DNA of 64,000 bases, from contig BCIM01000006.1 in NCBI GenBank assembly GCA_039545315.1, positions 434,001-498,000 on the forward strand, given 5' to 3'. Below the pieces are notes generated by a model that made no database searches, had not been told where the DNA came from, and saw only the letters and a program-made list of their open reading frames with translations. The stretch comes from Kondoa malvinella (lineage: Eukaryota > Basidiomycota > Agaricostilbomycetes > Agaricostilbales > Kondoaceae). The position numbers and the translations under genes are program-made. Positions 36,972 to 50,859 of the stretch are shown piece after piece. Every line of letters starts with the position of its first letter. Positions within the stretch are counted from its first letter, which is position 1.

Positions 36972-37663
36972 TTGGGTGAGCCAGATCTCGCCTCCCTGCC
37001 TCGCACCTGTGTTGAAGTGTAATTTCGGGCTCAGGCTGTGGTCATTCGTCCATCGGTATTTCAGTGTGGTCTGTCTGTCAACGCATCAGTCTCCGACGTC
37101 TTGCTCGTCTCTCTATTCCGCCAACATCAAGATACCATATTTTGCTATTCCGCTCGGTCAACATCCAGACATTGTACTTTGCTTGCATATTGCAGTGTTA
37201 CCGATTTTTGAGCCCATCAGGCATGCCGCCATCAGCTGTGAGTACCGGCAAGTCATCGTGCAGGCGATGAACAGTCCGCATCGAGCGGTTAATGGACTTG
37301 CGGTGTCTTACATCTTCCCTTCATTCGACGACACTGCTTCTTGCATTTAGTTTTGCCGCTTAGTGCCATCTGGCACTGCTTAAATTGAATCATCTGTGAC
37401 CATCGCTGTGGCTCGTATAGCCTTTACCCGTGGTAAAGCTTGGCACTGCTTCCTCTTTCACCGCAACGGGTCCTATCCCTGTCTTTTCTTTCCTGGTTTC
37501 GCGTTACCTGACTGCGTTATTCTCTCGAGTTCTGTTCTGTCAACTTCGCTGGCCGCCTTGTGTCAATCTCACTCTCTTATCATCGCTTGTGTTTATCAAT
37601 ACTCCGCAATCTACACACGCCTCTGACCGATATCAGCTCTACAACACTCTACATGCTTCAAAT
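36972..37663. other. Intergenic, promoter of first antiporter gene
   Basis: About 690 bp, T/C-rich, without a supported gene. Open frames here have no family features. Confidence 0.45.
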
Positions 37664-40600
37664 ATGAGCGCCTATTCACATAGAGTCGATGGCGATCAAG
37701 GCACAGCAAACGAAAGAAATTATCTCCTGGCCAACTATAGTGGTCAAGGCTCCATAGAGACAGCCCATCAGAATCTGTTCAGAGTGTCGACGGAAGCGAG
37801 TATAGTCCAATTAGCGTTCACTCTACTGTCTCGTAAGCTCCATTGTTTCGTTACCACGGGCAAGAAGTATTCTGATGCGGTCGTAAACAGTCTTTATCGT
37901 TGTATTTGGCACAATCTCGGCATTGTCAGTTGTACATCTCGTGCAACCTATTAAAGTGACTCGTTTGGCGCAGAGTGAAAGAGAAGATCTATGCGTCAGT
38001 AGTTCGATCTCATATTTGACGGCCTAAGCTAACTTACCGGATGATTCAGAGGAGAAGCGTATGTCTGACTTCCATCACAGGTAGTATGTCGATAACATCT
38101 GAGATTTGGGCTAAAGCATCATAGCGACTGTCGTGGGAGTTCTGATTGGACCTTATTGCGCTGGGTGGTTCTCTCCTCTCACCTGGAATTCTGGACAAGG
38201 AACAGATGAGATAACCGTTCAAGTAGGTGTTTGCTTCACGCTCCAAATCACAGCTCACCAGGAAATCATCCTCACCAGATCACTCGCGTTGTTGTTGTTT
38301 TGTCTGTATTCGCGATCGTAAGCTTTCAACCGGTTATCGGCAGGGTTGCTCATCTCTGATTCTGTCATTAAAGGGCGCTGAACTGCCTCCAGCCTATGTG
38401 AGAAAGCACTGGAAGGGCCTGGCACTTCTGCTGGGGCCGAAGTAAGTGTCTTTGTTGCTTGCTAAGCCACTGCTCACGGGCCGTCACACAGTATGGTCGC
38501 TGGGTGGCTCATTACCGGAGCTTTCATATATGTTTTGGTGCCGGGTTTGGAGATGTGGGATAGTCTAGTCATAGCCGCCGTGAGGCCTCTTTCTGCTACA
38601 GTCGGCGATCCGCTGACATGCTTGATTGAGTAGTGCACTACTCCTACCGATCCTGTACTCGCCGTAGGTCCTCAAAAATACTGCCAAGTCATTCCAGACA
38701 TCACTGATGGCCTTCTACAGTCGAGTGTTGTTGGCCGAGGCAAATTTGCGCAGGAGCATGTACCAGCCCACATTCGTAACATCTTGCAGTGCGAGTCTGG
38801 TAGGTCATCCCACACAGCCAGTCGCCATGCCAGCTGACATGTATGTAGCGACTAATGATGGGTACATCGAATCTCGTCTCGTGTTCTTCTGCTGATTGCC
38901 ATGTGTTGGGTTATGCAGCGCTGCTTTCCCGCTACTGTAAGCCCATACAGTGCCACTTGATTCCTTGTTAACACCCATGTCAGATATCTGGCACTGTTCT
39001 TCGTCCTGAAAGAGCAAATGGGTATAGGAGAGGTACGAAATTCCTTCTCGTCCCCACGTATCTGCTGAAAGCAGCATAGGTCATCGGTCGCTGGATCTAT
39101 CTCATCGCCATCTACCAAGTCATCATGGGCAGCGTCTTCGGAGCGATAACTGGGGTGCTGGCTAGAAAGATGCTCAAGTTTTCGAAAAGGCGCAGTCTCA
39201 TCGACAGGGAGAGTATGGTTGCGATGTATGTCGCTCTAGCGCTGCTGGTCACGTCTGTATCTGTCATTATTGGGACGGATGAAGTTCTCGCGGCGTTCTT
39301 TTGCGGCACAGCGTTCGCGTGGGATGGTTGGTTCCAAGAATCCATCGGTACGTGCCCTGACGGATCATCGGGGCTTCAATTCTGATGTTTGTGGCTACAG
39401 AGGATTCCAACTTCTCCTCAATTCTAGATCTCCTAGCCAATAGCGCGATCTTCATCTTCATTGGCGCAACTACACCTTTCGCAAGGTAACGGACAGTCCT
39501 TGAGCTCGCTGGATGTGCGCTGAAGCTGTGATACAGTTTTAACGATGCTTCAATTACAATTACCTGGTGGAGATTAGTAGTCCTAGCCATTGCAGTCATG
39601 TTGCTTCGCCGTATACCAGCTATTCTGGCAATGCAAAAGTGGCTGCCAGAAGCCCACACTTTCAAAGAAGCCTTATTGTGAGAACAAGCTCACTTTCCAC
39701 AAAACAGATTAATTGATGCATGTTCGTGCAGCATCGGACATTTTGGTGATTGCACATTCTTTTGTCAACGTATCGCAAGCTCATGCTCTCGGTGAATGAA
39801 GGTCCGATCGGTGTTGGCGCTTTGTTCATCTCGACACTGGCGATTCGCCGTCTTCCCACACCTAATTTCCCGCCGCAAACTCACATCGATATGCTTGCCC
39901 TATCAATAGGTAATCTACTATACCGGCCGATCCTAACTCAAGCTGATGCATTTTAGGACCCATCAATTACTTTCTCATGTTGACGTCCAGTAAATGACCT
40001 TTACCATATTGCTTTCGCTAAGCTAATGCCTGATGGACTTACAGTCCTTATTCATGGCGTGAGCAACTTCTTTAGCCTCGTATCGTCTAGTCCTGAGGTA
40101 CTTTGCAGCTATCAATCCCCGTCTTCACCAGCTCGAAACGAATGTCGAAAAGGGTTCATTCCTTGTCGCGCACTCTCACAGCCAACAGTATCAGCAATGA
40201 ACCAAGCTGGCTATCTCGCGTCAGAAGACAGAGCGATGCAAAGAAGCCTTCTGACTACGAGAAAACCGCCATTGTTCAAAGTCAATCTTCTATGATCTCT
40301 AATCCGTCTAGTCCACCCACTTCGACTGATTCGCCTGCTCTGATCGAGACTCCGGCAACCTATGCTACAGCCAAATTGACCGAATCGCCTAAGACTGTTG
40401 CGCTTCCACTTCTAGAAGTAGCTTCTGAGCAAGTATGGCCAGAAGGTGATCAAGTAAGTGCTGGGTGTCTTAAAAGGGTATTTGAAGCTGATTCGCATGC
40501 TAGCTTGTCAAAGAGGATGTGAACGGCGAAAATGTCAAAGTGGAACCAAATCCTGCCGTACCGCAAACAAGTCGCCATAGCGATGCCCAGAAACATCCTC

Positions 40601-41247
40601 ATCTCCAGCGTGTGCGAAGTCTGGCGCATCGCGATCATAATAAAGATGCCACACAAGTGAGAAAGCATTCAGCAGATAGCGATACACCTTCCCGGCAAGT
40701 CTTCAAGCAGGATGAAGTAACGGGAAAGCTTAGGCCTTTGACCAAACAAGAAATACGAGCAGAAGAAGCAGACCGGGCAGCTCGTCGCGAAGCACATTAC
40801 TGCTCGTCAGGGACAGAAAGCGTTTGGGAAGACGAGTCGCACATCATTATCGAGAGAAAGGACGGTGAAGACCTGGAGATTAGGTGGAAAGAAAGATCAC
40901 CTGAGAGCAGGCCGGGCAGTGAGTTTTTCCACGAAACAGGGATTAGTTGCTGACTCGGACATTCCCAAGTGCTTTCGCGACTGTCAGGCATTGCAAGCTC
41001 CAGCGATCTGCGAATTCCTCTAGGCGCCTCAAGTCAAGCGGGAACAACGATGCGACCGAGTCCTACTGCATCGCCTTCTTTCCGCCAGCGCTTACTAGGA
41101 AGAGGGCTCACGCGTCACTTGGATGCATCATCAGCAGAACGCGGCGATGTGCAGACCTCTTCGAATCTGGACTATCTGAATACTGTCGGTGAAGTGCAGC
41201 AGACGTCGATGATGCGGTCGGACAGCTTAGCATCAAGTAAAATGTAA
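37664..41247 (+). CDS. NHA1: Na+(K+)/H+ antiporter, Nha1 type, copy 1
   Basis: A many-exon gene for a fungal plasma-membrane CPA1-type antiporter. It starts MSAYSHRVDGDQ; membrane segments include LFIVVFGTISALVKEKIYAG, ATVVGVLIGPYCAGWFSP, VVVVLSVFAIGAELPPAYVR, LLLGPNMVAGWLITGAFIYV, an ND-containing segment (TNDGAAFPLLYLALFFVL), LARKMLKFSKRRSLIDRESM, FFCGTAFAWDGWFQESI, SSILDLLANSAIFIFIGATT and SIGPINYFLM. The long cytosolic tail includes EPSWLSRVRRQSD, VWPEGDQLVKEDVNGENVKV, LRPLTKQEIRAEEADRAARR and the ending MMRSDSLASSKM. It exports Na+, Li+ and K+ and sets cytosolic pH. A 9-nt exon (AGGAGAAGC, near 38050) is needed to form YAGEAIIATVVG. Copy 2 follows on the same strand. Copy 1 lacks copy 2's RSIRFA-type end. 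Confidence 0.9.
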
Positions 41248-41516
41248 CACTATGTATGTGTATCAATCTGTACCTTGGCCTACCGCCTGCAGCTTCTCGT
41301 CTCGCCCCTGCGCTGTTCTGCTGCTGCTGCTTACTCCCTGGCAATTGTGCTAAAAATAGGTCAGGCTCGCACTTTATGATTACACTAAGCAACTCAACGG
41401 CAAACTGCGATTTTCAGATACCCTTAAAGGCCAGGGAGAGCTCCAGCCCTGCCTCTGTTATACCTCCTTGATAGAGTGCTCTCAGCCTTGGCCTATACCC
41501 TGCCAAGAACTTGCGA

Positions 41517-41568
41517 GAACTCCCTTCTAATCTCTGGAAGAATAGAACTCCCTTCTAATCTCTGGAAG
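41517..41568 (+). repeat. Two-copy tandem repeat between the antiporter genes
   Basis: gaactcccttctaatctctggaag is present twice with a 28-bp period (41517-41540 and 41545-41568, identical over 24 bp, aata between). It lies in the 484-bp gap 41248-41731, in the upstream region of copy 2. Apart from it I see no feature in that gap. Confidence 0.85.
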
Positions 41569-41731
41569 CATTCGCTATCAGCCTGCAAAAGCCTCCTTTG
41601 AAACAATAGTAATTGACTGTGCTCTCGTGCTCTTCATCAAGCGCTCCTTCTTCGCCAAACGCCCAATACGCCTCATAGAATCTTCAAAATCGCAACAGCT
41701 ACAAGGTTTGGAAGTCCACTTTTGAAAAGCA

Positions 41732-44700
41732 ATGTCGCACCACGAGATCTATCATTACAACCTGCCTGGAGGCGGAGGTCAAGATACGGCAAACGCATAC
41801 AACTACAGGCTTGCAGACTCTGGTGGTGCCGGTAGTCTCGAAGAAGCGCATCATGAGCTGTTCAAGATATCTCCAGAGGTGACGGCCGGTTCGTTCGCAA
41901 GCACAAAAGGTGGACAACGTAAACTAACGACGTGCTCTCAGTGCATTTGGCATTCACTTTGATCAGCATATTTGTGATCTTCTTCGGTATCTTCTCTGCC
42001 TTGTAGGTAGCATGTCGCTCGAAGGCAAGAGGATCCGTCTAACAGCTCTCTTAGAATCAAAGAAAGGCTTTTTATGTAGGCCACCAGCTGTCTTAGCAAT
42101 ATTGCGATCGCTCATCACGATATATGACCATAGCGGCGAATCCATCGTGGCTACAATGGTCGGGATAGCACTCAGCGAATATGGCGCAGGCATCTTCGCA
42201 CCCAACGAGTGAGGCCCAGATCGTTTGTGATATAACATTGCTGACGAAACATAGCTGGGGCGAAAATATCAACGAAATCACATTAGAGATAACGCGCGCT
42301 GTCATTGCACTGTCCGTGTTCGCTATTGGCGTCGAATTGCCCAGAGCCTACGTCAAAAGGCATTGGAAAAGCTTGGCTATTCTTTTGGGACCAAAGTGAG
42401 CTAAAGTCAACTGTTCCCGTCACAAACCTGATAGTGCTATAGTATGATCGCGGGTTGGCTGATATCAGGCGCTTTCGTGTACCTCCTGATCCCTGGACTA
42501 CACTTTCTCGATGCTCTCGTCATCGCAGCGTCTCTCACTCCTACCGTGTGTCTTGCGTTGACCCTCAATCGGCAGGCGCTCATATGTGCTGTCTAGGATC
42601 CTATCCTCGCCTCGAGTGTGGTCGGCAAGGGTAGATTTGCACAAGAGCACGTGCCCAGTCATATTCGACATGTGTTGCAAGCCGAATCTGGGTCAGCGTC
42701 TCTAAGCTATGTCACAATAGCAAGCTGATGAGATTGCTAGTTGTAACGATGGCGCGGCGTTTCCTTTCCTCTATCTTGCCATGTTCTTGGTTCTACGTGA
42801 GGGTGAATCCGTTGGCGCATCCATCGGCTGGTGGATACTCCTCGTCTGCCTCTACCAGATCGTCCTCGGGGTCATCATCGGAGCGCTGGTCGGCATTGCG
42901 GCAAGAAAGTTACTCAAGTTTTCAAAGCGGCGCAGTCTTATCGACAGAGAAAGCATGGTCGCCATGTATGTAGCTCTGGCATTGTTCGTTACTTCTGCTA
43001 CGACACTGGCTGGATCGGATGACTTGCTAGCTGTAAGCTTTTTTTTGAGTGGTCTGGTAGACCGCATGCTAAATTGCCTACTTTAGGCATTCGCTTGTGG
43101 CACAGCCTTCGCTTGGGACAGGTCAGCATGCAGCCTCTTCCGTAGCAGACTCGGTGTGCTCAGATCTGTTCTTGAAATTGCTAGTTGGTTCCTCGAATCG
43201 ATAGAAGACTCAAACTTCTCTTCTATCCTCGATCTGCTAGCAAATTGCTCGATATTCATCTACATTGGTGCGACAATTCCATTCGCAAGGTGAGACATAG
43301 TCTTTGCAATGAGAACGCAATTAACGCGAACATACAGCTTCAACGATGCTTCGATCACCATTACCTGGTGGCGATTGCTGCTGCTAGCTATTGCCATCTT
43401 CCTGCTTCGCCGTCTGCCCGCTATATTGCTGCTGCATCGATGGATTCCCGATGTCCATTCGTTCAGGGAAGCTATGTTTGTCGGATGGTTTGGTAAGTCC
43501 ACAACTGGACAATGGCAGAATCATACTGATATCAGCTTGATACAGGTCCTATCGGTGTCGGTACGTTTGAATTTTATTCAGCAGCAGCCGCAGTCTGCTC
43601 ATATCCACATTTGCGAATAGGTGCTCTTTTCATTTCGACTTTGGCTCAACGTCGTCTACCAACACCCAACTTCCCACCTGAGACCCATTTGGACATTCTG
43701 TCCCTCAGCATTCTGCCAATCAATTATTTTCTTATCTTGGGCAGCAGTAAGTCTCTTTTTCCTTATACAGATTGATCGCTGTACTTATCTATTCGTTCAC
43801 TTCTGTTAGTGTAAGCGATTCCTGCTATCCCCAATGCCCTCATACTGAGTCCAACTTGACGTAGATTGATACATGGACTGTCGATTCCTGTGTTCACCAA
43901 CACGCGCAAGCTTACACAGCGCGTCCAGTCATTTGGCCGAACATTCACGGCCAACAGTACCACCGAGCCAAGCTGGCTGTCTCGTGTCAAGCATATTGGC
44001 GACGAGAAATCAGATCCAGAAAAGTCATCTGGCGACAATGAGAAAGGCGGCGCTTTGGGTCTGGGTCACAATCCTACCGAAACAGGCGAAGAAACTGGTG
44101 AAGCAAATTCAACCAATGGCTCGAACAATGCCTCTGGCTCAGATACGGCTGTCGATTCACCTTCAGGCGCAGATGACCATCCGCATGGCGATGCTCTGAA
44201 GAGCACCAAAGACGACAAAAGAGATCATGCGCCTGAAGTCTGGCAGGAAGGTGATGTCGTAAGTCGATGCTTGTACATCTCGTTCCCACCTAATTTTGCG
44301 ATGGCAGCTTGTAAAAGAGGACAGCCGAGGAGAACACGTCAAAGTGGAGCATCCATCTCAATACGAAGAAGCTGGGCCAAGTGGGTCCAAAACCGCTTCC
44401 AATGCTGGCTCTATTCGAAGCATAAGTCGACATCATCATCTCCAAGGCATTCGCGACAAGATTTCCAAAGAGTTTGATCGACCCCAGCCAATCCGAACCG
44501 AAAGCGAAAACCGAAAGATGGAGGCACAGCAAGACGAAACTGAAGACGATGATTATCCCGAGCAGTTATACAGGAAGGACAAGAAGACTGGCAAGATGAA
44601 ACCTTTAACGACAAAAGAGATGCGGGATGAAGAGCTGGATAGAGCAGTTCGGAAAGAGAAGCACTACTGCACCAACTCGAACGAATCAAGTGGCATAATG

Positions 44701-45092
44701 GGTCGCAGGTCGTGATCGAGCGCGAGAACGGAGAGGTTATCGTAGTGCAGAAGAAGGAAGCGCCCGAAGGCCCTAGGAGACCAAACAGTGCGTCTGCCGC
44801 GTTCTCAGGCGTCGCACGTGACCGACGCATGTCTACAGTGCTGTCAAGGCTGTCTGGCAGAAGCATGCTAGGCGAAAGAAAACCAGCTTTGACGACTCCG
44901 ATGCCAGAAGGTTCAGCGCCAGAGCGGCCTGCTCCCACAGCGCAACCTTCCTTCCGTCAACGACTTTTCGCTAAACCAGGAAAGCCTAATGTAGATCCTA
45001 CAGATCAGATTGTGGAAGAGCCGCCCCAAGAACCTGAAGCCGATTCATACTTTGGATCTGCGCGGCCTGATCGATCCATTCGTTTTGCTTGA
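41732..45092 (+). CDS. NHA1: Na+(K+)/H+ antiporter, Nha1 type, copy 2 (frame break in tail)
   Basis: Paralogue of the preceding gene: HLAFTLISIFVIFFGIFSAL, IGESIVATMVGIALSEYGAG, EITRAVIALSVFAIGVELPR, ESGCNDGAAFPFLYLAMFLV, GIAARKLLKFSKRRSLIDRE, SSILDLLANCSIFIYIGATI, PIGVGALFISTLAQRRLPTP, LIHGLSIPVFTNTRKLTQRV. The tail has LVKEDSRGEHVKVEHP, KMKPLTTKEMRDEELDRAV and ends SARPDRSIRFA. Exon layout differs from copy 1 (no 9-nt exon at GES). Near 44660-44715 the frame that carries KEKHYCTNSNES ends in TGA, while the homologous continuation (KWHNGSQVVIERENGE) is in another frame. Either a 62-nt intron (44647-44708) is removed, deleting the conserved HYC segment, or there is an indel. Conserved sequence to 45092 argues that the downstream part is still used. 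Membrane domain intact. Confidence 0.87.
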
Positions 45093-45284
45093 GGGGGTTC
45101 GCTTTTATTGTATAAATTGTGCACGGTGTACATACTGCATTTGCATTCCAATATCGTTGGACACTTCAACGTGTGCCGCTTGTCGAGAGTGAACCAAATC
45201 TATATCCATACTAGACGAGATACCAGTGCTTCGCTGCTCATTGAATATCACCTGCCCATCAACGCTTCCGGGCTATACCCTCTC

Positions 45285-47323
<2,039 letters not shown>

Positions 47324-49356
47324 ACAGCCTGCCTTAATCTAGAACATCGCACTTGATAGAGCATTGATGATGGTATCACCATGTTCTCATTGGCGTGATT
47401 GCCTAGCCTAAACTCAGTCACAAAAACAGACGGGCAAAGAGATAGTCGGTCGAGCGCGAGTCAAGATCAAGAGAAACATGCAATTGCAGACGACCCGTAC
47501 ATCACAACACAAGCTTACTGACCTGTCAGAAGCCAAACACTCAGCTCCAAGCCCTCACAACGAGCAACATTCGCAGAGAAACAAGAATCAGACGAAAAAC
47601 CAAGTTTCTACGGCATCTCGCAGGGCGCCAACAACCACATACGACCCTCGTCGACCTTTCCAGCACACTTCCACACTAACACCTTACAAAGCTTGCATGA
47701 CTCCTCGATCGACCAAAGTCCACCTTCCAACAACAGAGACACGACTCAGACAATGCCCGTTCAAGTATCTGCAGGTCTATCCTGAGATCGGACACATCTT
47801 TGTTGAGCCGGAAATCTGAGTTGAAAAATGTGCAAAGATTGAAGGAGAAGAAGGCAGACTAAGAAGGACGAAAGAGTGTTTGGGATAAAGTGACTGGCGA
47901 TGCACGAACAAAAGGACGATGGGTTGAAAGCTAGCGAGGTATACGACGGCACTTCCTGACTGTAAGGCAGACGGGATGTAAGCAATGAAAGACTGTGGCA
48001 TCGAAAAGTGACTTACTTGCTTATGGTATGCTAATCATTTATAGAGAATAGCGAGAGACTAGAAGTGAAAGTGAAAGCTTACAGCTCGGGACACTAGGGC
48101 GAACGACCAGAAGAGAAAGGAACCTGTTGATAGCAGAACCAATCAGTCACTGTTCCCAACCATCGATAAGAATTGGATGAAAAAGGATCAGACACCCTCA
48201 AAGCTCTCATAAACCCATCGCTCTCCTCCCACTCCCATCCTCAGAACCCCTACCACTCAAACCAAGGAACAAACACGCCCACTCAAAGCTACAAGAGACC
48301 AGATGTTCCATAGGCCAACGGCCTCACCGCAATCCTTCTCCTGCCAACACACGCTTAATCTGAAAGATCAACCCAATCATTCAAGCAACAGAGGGTTAGA
48401 CTGCTGCCATGAATGACTTTGGTGTAGGAAGTTTTCATTTCAACGGTATTGAAAGAGGAAAAAGAAGAGCACCAGAGGTTACGAAGGACAGGCAAGAACA
48501 TCCGTGTAATGATCCCGAGCGATGAGCAGGTGAGGTCCCATTGGATTGAGCATATTAAAAAGCGGTAGGTGAACATGCAGAGGAGGAAGTTGGGTCAAAG
48601 AACGACTTGTCTAAACGGAGTCTAGAGTGGAAACTGCGAAGTTAACGAGGGATAAATCATCATAGAAATAGGCAGATGGTGAGGAAAACGGAGAAAGCTG
48701 AACTTACATGGTCGATCTTGATCCAAGATGAAAACCTGAACAACGAAAGTGATTAGCTCTATGTTCGTTCAACTCGTCATGCATTGTAAAAGAGCGAAGA
48801 AAGAATCAGACAAAAGGATTACTGGCAAGTAAAGCCGCTTCCCAGTGAAACTGAGCTGCAGCCAAAGCAAGAGCCCTGCCCTCCTCCGTGAAGAGGAAAA
48901 CAGAACCCCCGTCTTTCATTACGGTGTCGCCATAGTCGATAAGATGGGGAAAGAATATCAAAAGGTCATCTTGTTCATGCAAAGTGAAGCACCAAAGCGC
49001 GAAAGCAGAGGTGTTCGAAGGGAGAGCGAGACATGGATGTGAAGCTTACGTGTTCAGTTAGGGAGCCATCGGAGCTGAAAAGACAAGCTTGAGACCTTGA
49101 AGCGAGTTGCCTGTGCGAGGAGAAGAGACGTGTTGAAATTTTCAAGAAGGAGAGCGAGAAGCGGTCACGTGTTCCGGCTTTCGGTTAGCCAGGCCTTACG
49201 AGGTCTGTGAGAGACGATCTCTTTCTCTCCTTTGCTGCAACGCGTTACCAGATAGTTGAACATTTAGACGATACCTTAGAGCTGCTCACTCACACCCGCT
49301 GCGACTCGACCTGACTCAGTCTCAGTTGGGTCTGATCAGCGTCATTTCGGGCAAAG
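47324..49356. other. 2-kb region without a defined gene
   Basis: Between ROK1 and the RING gene. A 113-codon plus-strand frame at 47478-47819 is Thr/Gln/Arg-rich and looks like chance. Splice-like signals and one protein-like open segment occur on the minus strand (48806-49045). A CACGTG palindrome is at 49166-49171, in the likely promoter of the RING gene. The region may hold a small multi-exon gene or a non-coding transcript. Confidence 0.4.
48806..49045 (-). CDS. Possible exon of an unrecognised small protein
   Basis: One minus-strand frame is open for 80 codons and reads like a folded protein: SNTSAFALWCFTLHEQDDLL, IFFPHLIDYGDTVMKDGG, FTEEGRALALAAAQFHWEAA, then LLASNPFV and a stop. A donor-like gtaatc inside ..LLAS could instead join it to a segment VFILDQDRP at about 48715-48740. 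No ATG start fits clearly. Composition is unlike the low-complexity chance frames nearby, but I cannot assign a family. Confidence 0.3.
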   Translation of the reverse strand, partial: ASHPCLALPSNTSAFALWCFTLHEQDDLLIFFPHLIDYGDTVMKDGGSVFLFTEEGRALALAAAQFHWEAALLASNPFV

Positions 49357-50571
49357 ATGCCTACAATCGATGTCGACAACTTGGAGCTCTCAGACTCTGG
49401 ATGGAACAATGTACGGCGACCATCACCAAACAAGCGCAAACGGAAAGCCAACAGCAGCGTTATTGATCTGACAGAAGACTCGCCCTCGCCTACCCTCGTC
49501 GCATCCACGTCAAACGCTCGACCTTCTCCTTCTATCCCACGGAGACGATCGAGCAACGAAGATATCGTCTTTACCGGTCAATCTCAAGTATCACCAATGG
49601 TCCGCTCACAGAGTAGCAGTAGGCCGAACAATAACGTTTTACAGGTCCCTCGCAGACCTGCTTCTCGTTTTGTAGACTTGACGCACGGTAACCGATCAGC
49701 TATAGTAACTCAAGACATGTTACCGCATAATGCAAGGAATTTCCTACATCGTCAGTCTCAACCTTCCTTTTCAGAACATCTATTTACTTTGGCAAGGGAA
49801 GCAGCTCAAAGCATTGTCGGTCATTTACCGCTCAATAGACCACCTCGACCAGCTTCATCACCCCCGATCGATCCACCACCACCACCACCACCTCAGGCTC
49901 AACCTAGACGAATAGGCGGCGGTATTGCTCGAGGAAGAGGAAGACATGGAGGCGCACCTTTTCATCACGCTCGAGCTCTCACACCATGGGAAAACCAAGA
50001 TTACAACGAAGAGGCAGACGGTTTCCATGATTTCCTTCTACAAAATCTCCCTCGGTTCGCAGGTCTAGGCGGAGGTTTCCTCGCTGGGTTTCCACCTTTT
50101 GTCCCCGGCGGCGGTCCAGCAGCGGCTATATCGAATGATAGACCAGCCAAATACGATTTCAAGAAATCACACCCTCGTAACCTCGATCCAGGATTCAGTA
50201 GATCAATAGTCCCGCCAGATGAAATTATTTCACTCGATGCGGATCCTGGTGCTGCAGACGATGATTATGAAGAAGTGCCTGTTTGTGCTGGGTGTGAGCG
50301 AGAGTTGTTTTTGGGCAACGAGGCGGAAAAAGATAGTGCGAGACCGTATGCTTTACGATGTGGTCATCTTGTTTGTGCGGAATGTGCTGCAAAGGGCAAA
50401 AAGGCGAAACAGAGCAGAGCAGGAAAGAAGGGCAAGGGCAAGAAGGCAAAGGTTGAAGAAGGCTTTGCCCCCATGTGGAATGGATGTCCGGTCAAGAGTT
50501 GTGATGGAGCCAGTACAGCATGGACAAGGAAGGTTGGTCATGAGGATGGAATCTGGGATGTGTTTCTCTGA
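49357..50571 (+). CDS. RING-type protein with SUMO-interaction motifs (STUbL-like)
   Basis: A single intronless frame of 404 codons, unusual in this intron-rich window. The N-terminal half is disordered with candidate SUMO-interaction motifs: VIDLTED (about residues 35-41), EDIVFTG (about 67-73) and RFVDLTHG (about 107-114). A basic stretch (NKRKRKAN) may be a nuclear signal. The middle has a poly-Pro run and Gly-rich segments. The C-terminus is RING-like: CAGCEREL, then CGHLVCAECAAK, a Lys-rich loop, and CPVKSC, giving a C-x2-C ... C-x-H-x2-C-x2-C ... C-x4-C pattern. The combination suggests a SUMO-targeted ubiquitin ligase acting in the nucleus, as Slx8/Rfp do. The basic insert of about 25 residues before the last Cys pair is odd for a RING. 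It could instead be a zinc-binding adaptor without ligase activity. Confidence 0.8.
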   Translation: MPTIDVDNLELSDSGWNNVRRPSPNKRKRKANSSVIDLTEDSPSPTLVASTSNARPSPSIPRRRSSNEDIVFTGQSQVSPMVRSQSSSRPNNNVLQVPRRPASRFVDLTHGNRSAIVTQDMLPHNARNFLHRQSQPSFSEHLFTLAREAAQSIVGHLPLNRPPRPASSPPIDPPPPPPPQAQPRRIGGGIARGRGRHGGAPFHHARALTPWENQDYNEEADGFHDFLLQNLPRFAGLGGGFLAGFPPFVPGGGPAAAISNDRPAKYDFKKSHPRNLDPGFSRSIVPPDEIISLDADPGAADDDYEEVPVCAGCERELFLGNEAEKDSARPYALRCGHLVCAECAAKGKKAKQSRAGKKGKGKKAKVEEGFAPMWNGCPVKSCDGASTAWTRKVGHEDGIWDVFL

Positions 50572-50859
50572 GCAAGCGATGTGTATTTCTGTTTCGGCAT
50601 TTAGAGTACCCTTTATTCGCATACCTTGTATTTGCATTGTCTCGCATGGTCATTCTTATGTGTGTTTTTTGTGACCGGTGTACGAGTCGACGGTACGAAA
50701 ACGATCAGGACTGGCCAATCTAGGGCCTTTGTGCATTGCTTCTTTAGGTCAAGACTGACTATACAGAGTATATACAATACTACAGACGATCATCAGCATG
50801 TAGACAGCAGCAGATCAACACACAACGTACTCGTACAATCATCAATCCATAGAATGCTG

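Noticed and set aside
38220..38330. Disrupted third helix in antiporter copy 1
   Set aside because: Using the later acceptor (cctcaccag) gives ITRVVVVLSVFAI, matching copy 2.
47478..47819. 113-codon frame after ROK1 as a gene
   Set aside because: Low-complexity Thr/Gln/Arg sequence with no conserved pattern; probably chance or ROK1 3' flank.
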